Part shown: piece by piece, positions 29,945-34,272 of the stretch
How positions within the stretch are numbered: position 1 is the stretch's first letter
How the letters are laid out: every line of letters begins with the position of its first letter
Origin: Thermoflexus sp.
GTDB lineage: Bacteria > Chloroflexota > Anaerolineae > B4-G1 > SLSP01
Length of the DNA stretch: 34,272 bases
Assembly (NCBI GenBank): GCA_020722365.1
Contig: DYKY01000003.1
Coordinates: 29,385-63,656, forward strand
Reading direction: 5' to 3'
The notes under the pieces: generated by a model
Databases searched by the model: none
The model's input: the letters and a program-made list of their open reading frames with translations, nothing else
What the model was told of the DNA's origin: nothing
Program-made: the position numbers and the translations under genes

Positions 29945-30042
29945 CGATTCCAGATTTAGGAGTTGCGATTTTAGATTTCCAACTTTCGACCTTCGACTTT
30001 CGACCTTGACTATGGACTAACGACTGAAGACTATGGACTACA
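29945..30042. repeat. Heptanucleotide array filling the whole RraA-to-AKR spacer
   Basis: 14 units: cgattcc agattta ggagttg cgatttt agatttc caacttt cgacctt cgacttt cgacctt gactatg gactaac gactgaa gactatg gactaca; first unit directly follows the RraA stop (29944) and the last two contain the AKR start codon (30033). Confidence 0.93.
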
Positions 30043-30815
30043 TCAACTTTGGAAATACAGGACTGAAAGTGTCACGTCTGTCGATTGGAACAGGCACGCA
30101 TGGCTGGGCCGGGCGTTCGGATCAGACGGCCTTGGGACTGGAGGGCCTGGCGAACTTGCTGCGCCGCGCTTTCGATGCGGGCGTCAACTTTTGGGATGTG
30201 GCGGATCAATACGGCTCGCATCCGCACGTAGCGCGCGCGTTGCAAGGGATACCCCGCGAGCAGGTGGTGATTGCGACCAAGACGATGTCGCGGAAAGGCC
30301 CCGACGTTGCCAGAGACCTGGCGCGCTTCCGCAAAGAATTGAACACCGACGTCATCGATATTGTGCTGCTGCACACGCTGAGCGACGCTAACTGGCCCAA
30401 GAAATGCGCTGACGCGATGGAGGTGCTCTCCCGCGCCAAAGAAGCGGGCATCGTGCGCGCTGTGGGCTTTTCGTGTCACGGTCTTGGCGCGCTGCGCGTT
30501 GCTGTGGAAGTTCCCTGGGTCGATGTGGTGCTGGTGCGCATCAACCACGCCGGCGTGAACATGGATGCTTCCCCGACCCGTGTCGTACCCGTTATCGAGG
30601 AGCTTTACGCTGCCGGAAAAGCCATCTACGGGATGAAAGTCCTCGGCTGCGGTGCGTTGAAGGGTAACGTGCGCAGTGCTATCGAGTACGTTCTGCGGCT
30701 TGGCACGCTCCACGCCTTCACCATCGGCATGACAAGCGCCGCTCAGCTTGAGGAGAACGTGCGGTTGGTTGAAGAACTGGCGCCGAAGTATCCATTGAAA
30801 AAGATTGATGGTTGA
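30033..30815 (+). CDS. Aldo/keto reductase family protein
   Basis: 260 aa; MDYINFGNTGLKVSRLSIGTGTHG, FDAGVNFWDVADQYGSH, IDIVLLHTLSD, GIVRAVGFSCHG. Confidence 0.88.
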   Translation: MDYINFGNTGLKVSRLSIGTGTHGWAGRSDQTALGLEGLANLLRRAFDAGVNFWDVADQYGSHPHVARALQGIPREQVVIATKTMSRKGPDVARDLARFRKELNTDVIDIVLLHTLSDANWPKKCADAMEVLSRAKEAGIVRAVGFSCHGLGALRVAVEVPWVDVVLVRINHAGVNMDASPTRVVPVIEELYAAGKAIYGMKVLGCGALKGNVRSAIEYVLRLGTLHAFTIGMTSAAQLEENVRLVEELAPKYPLKKIDG

Positions 30816-30867
30816 ATGAGTGTAGATTTGCTATCTGCTAAATCGGTTGACTTCTTAAGGGGGAGAG

Positions 30868-31731
30868 ATGGAGATCAATCTTACTGATGAGCGGGCCTTT
30901 ATTTTTCAGGCGCAGCTCTCCGTCGATCAGGCGGAGGGGCGCGCGTGGAGCCACAAGGTGGATGCGTTTGGGACGATGGCGAAGATGGGCAGCTTGCTCC
31001 AACGTCCCAAGGAAGACGATTTCAAGCTGATGTACAAAGAGCAGCGCTACGAGCCTTTCTGGCATGTGGTGTGCGATGCGCGTTACGTCTACGAGCGGCG
31101 TGGGGAATATCCCCTGACCTTCAACGATTCTGTAGTCAAGGCGGTGACGATTGACGGTGTGCAGTATCAGGTCTGCAACGGAAAGATCATGCTTGCTGGA
31201 TTGGAACACTGCCGGGAGGAATTGCACGCGGACGTCTTTTTCGATGGTTTGACGAGCGCGCGTAACCCGGCGCTGACCGACTATTTGAAGTATGCCGCCG
31301 TCGAAATCCCCGGTGACGACCTCGATGACTTTTCCGCCGGTGAGTCCGTCGTTGTGCCTCCTGCCGCGCGCGCTTCGGCGATCGTCCACGAAGTGCTGAT
31401 CGAGATGATCAAGAGCGTGAAGGCCGAGCGTATCCTGGAGGACCGCATCGACGTCGCGCAGATCGACCTCTACTACCGTCCGGTGTACGCCTTCCAGTAT
31501 CGTTGGATGTCCAAGGAGAAAGAGGCGATTGTGGAATACGACGGGTTGACCGGACAGTGGCAGGCCGGCGGCAAGACCTTCCAGCAGTACGTGGGCAAGA
31601 TTCTCGATCCCGATTTCCTCTTCGATGTGGGGGTGGAAACGGTGGACCTGTTGGTACCCGGCGGCGGTCTCGCCATCAAACTGGCGAAGAAAGGTCTTGA
31701 CGTCGCACGTGGATCAAAGAAAGACGGATAA
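30868..31731 (+). CDS. Hypothetical protein
   Basis: 287 aa; SD ggggagag before the ATG; YEPFWHVVCDARYVYERRGEYPL and IDLYYRPVYAFQYRWMSKEKEAIVEYDGLTGQW; no confident family. Confidence 0.75.
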   Translation: MEINLTDERAFIFQAQLSVDQAEGRAWSHKVDAFGTMAKMGSLLQRPKEDDFKLMYKEQRYEPFWHVVCDARYVYERRGEYPLTFNDSVVKAVTIDGVQYQVCNGKIMLAGLEHCREELHADVFFDGLTSARNPALTDYLKYAAVEIPGDDLDDFSAGESVVVPPAARASAIVHEVLIEMIKSVKAERILEDRIDVAQIDLYYRPVYAFQYRWMSKEKEAIVEYDGLTGQWQAGGKTFQQYVGKILDPDFLFDVGVETVDLLVPGGGLAIKLAKKGLDVARGSKKDG

Positions 31732-31747
31732 TCTCAGCGAGGTGACC

Positions 31748-34249
31748 ATGGAAGACAACATACTTTTTATGATCGGCAATGCCCACATCGATCCGGTGTG
31801 GTTGTGGCGGTGGCAGGAAGGCTTCCAGGAGATCAAGGCGACATTCCGCTCTGCCCTGGATCGGATGAAGGAGGACGAGGACTTCGTCTTTGTCGCCAGT
31901 TCGGCGGCGTTCTACGCCTGGATCGAGCAGAACGATCCGGCGATGTTTGCCGAAATTCGACAAAGTGTAGCCGACGGGCGCTGGGGTTTGGTCGGCGGGT
32001 GGTGGATTGAGCCGGATTGCAACCTGCCCGGCGGTGAGTCCTTCGTGCGCCAAGGATTGTATGGCCAGCGCTATTTTCAGTCGCGGTTCGGGCGTATTGC
32101 ACGCGTTGGCTACTGCCCGGACAGTTTCGGCCACAATGCAACGCTGCCGCAGGTCCTCAAACGTAGCGGTCTCGATTTCTATGTCTTTATGCGGCCCGGC
32201 CCGCACGAGCATCCCGACTTGCCTCATCTTTTCTGGTGGGAAGCGGATGATGGCTCGCGGGTGTTGACTTATCGCATCCCTTATGCTTATGGAACGTCGG
32301 GAGCGCACTTGGAAGCGCATATCCGGCGCAGCGCGGAGCTTCTGGCTGCCGATCCTCATGCATCGATGTGCTTCTACGGTGTAGGAAACCACGGCGGCGG
32401 GCCAACGCGAGAGAACCTGGCACTGATCCGTACGCTGGGCGAGGACGCGAGCCTGCCCCTGTTGAACATGGCGCTGCTGGAACCGGTCTTCGTCATCCTC
32501 AGCGAACAAAGAATCAGGCTTCCGGTCGTGCATGACGAGTTGCAGCATCATGCCAGCGGGTGTTACGCCGCCCATTCCGGCGTCAAGCGCTGGAACCGCC
32601 AGGCCGAACAGGCGTTGGCGACAGCCGAGAAGTGGTCGACGCTGGCGACCTGGCTCACCAGATTGTCTTATCCGGCGGACGATCTTGAGCGCGCATGGAA
32701 AGATGTCCTCTTTAACCAGTTCCACGACATTCTGGCGGGGACGAGCATCGAAACGGCTTACGACGATGCGCGCATACTCTACGACGAGGCCAGAGCGATT
32801 GCGGCTCGCGCCGCCAACGCAGCCGTGCAGTCGTTGGCGTGGCAAGTGCGTATCCAGCCGGAACCGGAGACGATGCCGGTCGTGATCTTCAATCCGCATG
32901 CCTGGACGAGTCGCGTTCTGGTGGAAGTGGGGTTGGATGCGTCCGGTGGCGGCGCTTACGTCGTTGTGGATGATACAGGAGCCACAATCCCGGCGCAACC
33001 GGTGCGCCCAGAGCCTGCAGTGCCGAATGTGTCCCAATTAAGTTTCCTTGCGGAATTACCGGCGTTGGGATATCGGACGTACCGGATAAAGAAATCGGTA
33101 GATGCCGGCGCTGCTGCGGGAAGCAAGGAACAGGAAGCTGGAACCAAGTTGCACCATGTCACGATTGGGCAGGCTGGCGCGGTCATACTCGACAACACGT
33201 GGTTCCGCCTGGAATTCGATGCCGCGGGCGGCGGTGTGCGGCTGTTCGACAAGCGCGTGGGGGCGGACGTTTTCTCGGCCCCGGCGGCGCGCGCAGTCGT
33301 CATCGACGATCCGAGTGATACGTGGAGTCACGGCGTTTTTCGCTTTGATCGTGAGGTTGGGGCGTTCGCGGTGGAGCGCGTCCGGCTATTGGAGCATGGA
33401 CCGGTCAAATCCGTGGTGCGCGTCACGAGCGTTTACGGTGCATCGTGGCTGACCCAGGATTTCACACTGTACGGGGACTTGCCGCAGATCGATGTTCAGG
33501 TGACGGTGGACTGGCACGAATCGTTCAAGTTGCTCCGGCTGACATTCCCGCTCAACCTTGTCAACCCCACCGCAACCTACGAGATCCCCTACGGGCACAT
33601 CGTCCGGCCAACGGATGGCGAGGAGGAACCTGGACAGTCTTGGGTGGATGTGTCTGGGATCCTGCGCGGGACCGAGACGGCGTATGGCCTGAGCCTGCTC
33701 AACGATGGCAAGTACAGCTTCAGCGTGGATGGCGCGGTGCTGGGCCTGACGGTGCTGCGCAGCCCGATTTACGCGCATCACATTCCCTTCACGCCTGACC
33801 CAGAGGGTGTCTATACCTTTATGGATCAGGGCTTGCAGAGCTTTCGCTACGCGCTGTTGCCTCACGCCGGCACATGGAAGCAGGCGCAGCCAATACAACG
33901 GGCCGCCGAATTGAATCAACCGCCTATAGTCTTGAAAGAAACGTATCATCCGTGGGGCAGGTTGCCGCAACGTGCCGCGTTTATCGCTGTCGAACCCGAT
34001 AACATCATCGTCAGCGTGCTTAAACAGGCGGAAGATGGCGGCGCCTGGATTTTGCGCTGCTACGAAACCCACAACGTTGCTACACCGGCCACAATCCAGC
34101 TCCCATATTGGGATCGGACGATCCAGACGGTGTTTTGGCCGGGTGAGATCAAAACCTTCTTGATCCCCGGTGACCGGGTGTCGCTGATCCTGGAAACCGA
34201 TCTGTTGGAGCGTGAGATCTATAGTTTTACAGAAATAGATTTTGGTTAG
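31748..34249 (+). CDS. Glycoside hydrolase family 38 alpha-mannosidase
   Basis: Start taken at MEDNILFMIGNAHIDPVWLWRWQEG (31748); CPDSFGHNATLPQVLKRSGLDFYVFMRPG; KDVLFNQFHDILAGTSIETAYDDA. Confidence 0.93.
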   Translation: MEDNILFMIGNAHIDPVWLWRWQEGFQEIKATFRSALDRMKEDEDFVFVASSAAFYAWIEQNDPAMFAEIRQSVADGRWGLVGGWWIEPDCNLPGGESFVRQGLYGQRYFQSRFGRIARVGYCPDSFGHNATLPQVLKRSGLDFYVFMRPGPHEHPDLPHLFWWEADDGSRVLTYRIPYAYGTSGAHLEAHIRRSAELLAADPHASMCFYGVGNHGGGPTRENLALIRTLGEDASLPLLNMALLEPVFVILSEQRIRLPVVHDELQHHASGCYAAHSGVKRWNRQAEQALATAEKWSTLATWLTRLSYPADDLERAWKDVLFNQFHDILAGTSIETAYDDARILYDEARAIAARAANAAVQSLAWQVRIQPEPETMPVVIFNPHAWTSRVLVEVGLDASGGGAYVVVDDTGATIPAQPVRPEPAVPNVSQLSFLAELPALGYRTYRIKKSVDAGAAAGSKEQEAGTKLHHVTIGQAGAVILDNTWFRLEFDAAGGGVRLFDKRVGADVFSAPAARAVVIDDPSDTWSHGVFRFDREVGAFAVERVRLLEHGPVKSVVRVTSVYGASWLTQDFTLYGDLPQIDVQVTVDWHESFKLLRLTFPLNLVNPTATYEIPYGHIVRPTDGEEEPGQSWVDVSGILRGTETAYGLSLLNDGKYSFSVDGAVLGLTVLRSPIYAHHIPFTPDPEGVYTFMDQGLQSFRYALLPHAGTWKQAQPIQRAAELNQPPIVLKETYHPWGRLPQRAAFIAVEPDNIIVSVLKQAEDGGAWILRCYETHNVATPATIQLPYWDRTIQTVFWPGEIKTFLIPGDRVSLILETDLLEREIYSFTEIDFG

Positions 34250-34272
34250 ATTAGGCGGTCGTCTCGCCCAGG

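Noticed and set aside
31676-33037. 453-aa minus-strand ORF opposite the GH38 gene
   Set aside because: Antisense shadow; the plus strand has strong alpha-mannosidase motifs.

Overview
A 34.3-kb high-GC bacterial window, probably Chloroflexota judging from protein style (inference only). It is dominated by carbohydrate uptake and catabolism genes plus small toxin-antitoxin or accessory genes. Minus-strand block: truncated GT39-like membrane protein; DUF2723 membrane protein; a family-5 SBP/DppBCDF-type ABC transporter operon ending in a GH2 beta-galactosidase; an 858-aa protein of unknown family; a stand-alone receiver protein; and a cytosolic LacI-type-sensor/histidine-kinase/REC-REC/AraC one-protein signalling system. 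Plus-strand block: Lnt-like CN-hydrolase lacking its N-terminal part; PhnD-PhnC-PhnE phosphonate-type transporter; GxxExxY protein; UxuA-like dehydratase; RraA-like protein; aldo/keto reductase; unknown 287-aa protein; GH38 alpha-mannosidase. A HEPN/MNT pair and a frameshifted HpcH/HpaI aldolase lie on the minus strand within this block, and a TumE-type TA pair lies near the left end. Most unusual observations: (1) the beta-galactosidase carries an inserted domain resembling effector-associated (death-like adaptor) domains of bacterial conflict systems; (2) many intergenic spacers are filled by phase-locked degenerate heptanucleotide arrays that start at stop codons, sometimes run into start codons, and in one case lie inside the beta-galactosidase CDS; (3) two promoters share a direct-repeat element with 21-bp spacing and a conserved downstream GGTGCTA motif, a good candidate operator for the AraC-output hybrid kinase; (4) a GxxExxY gene is bracketed by 56-bp near-identical direct repeats. 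All family calls are by eye; no database search was run.
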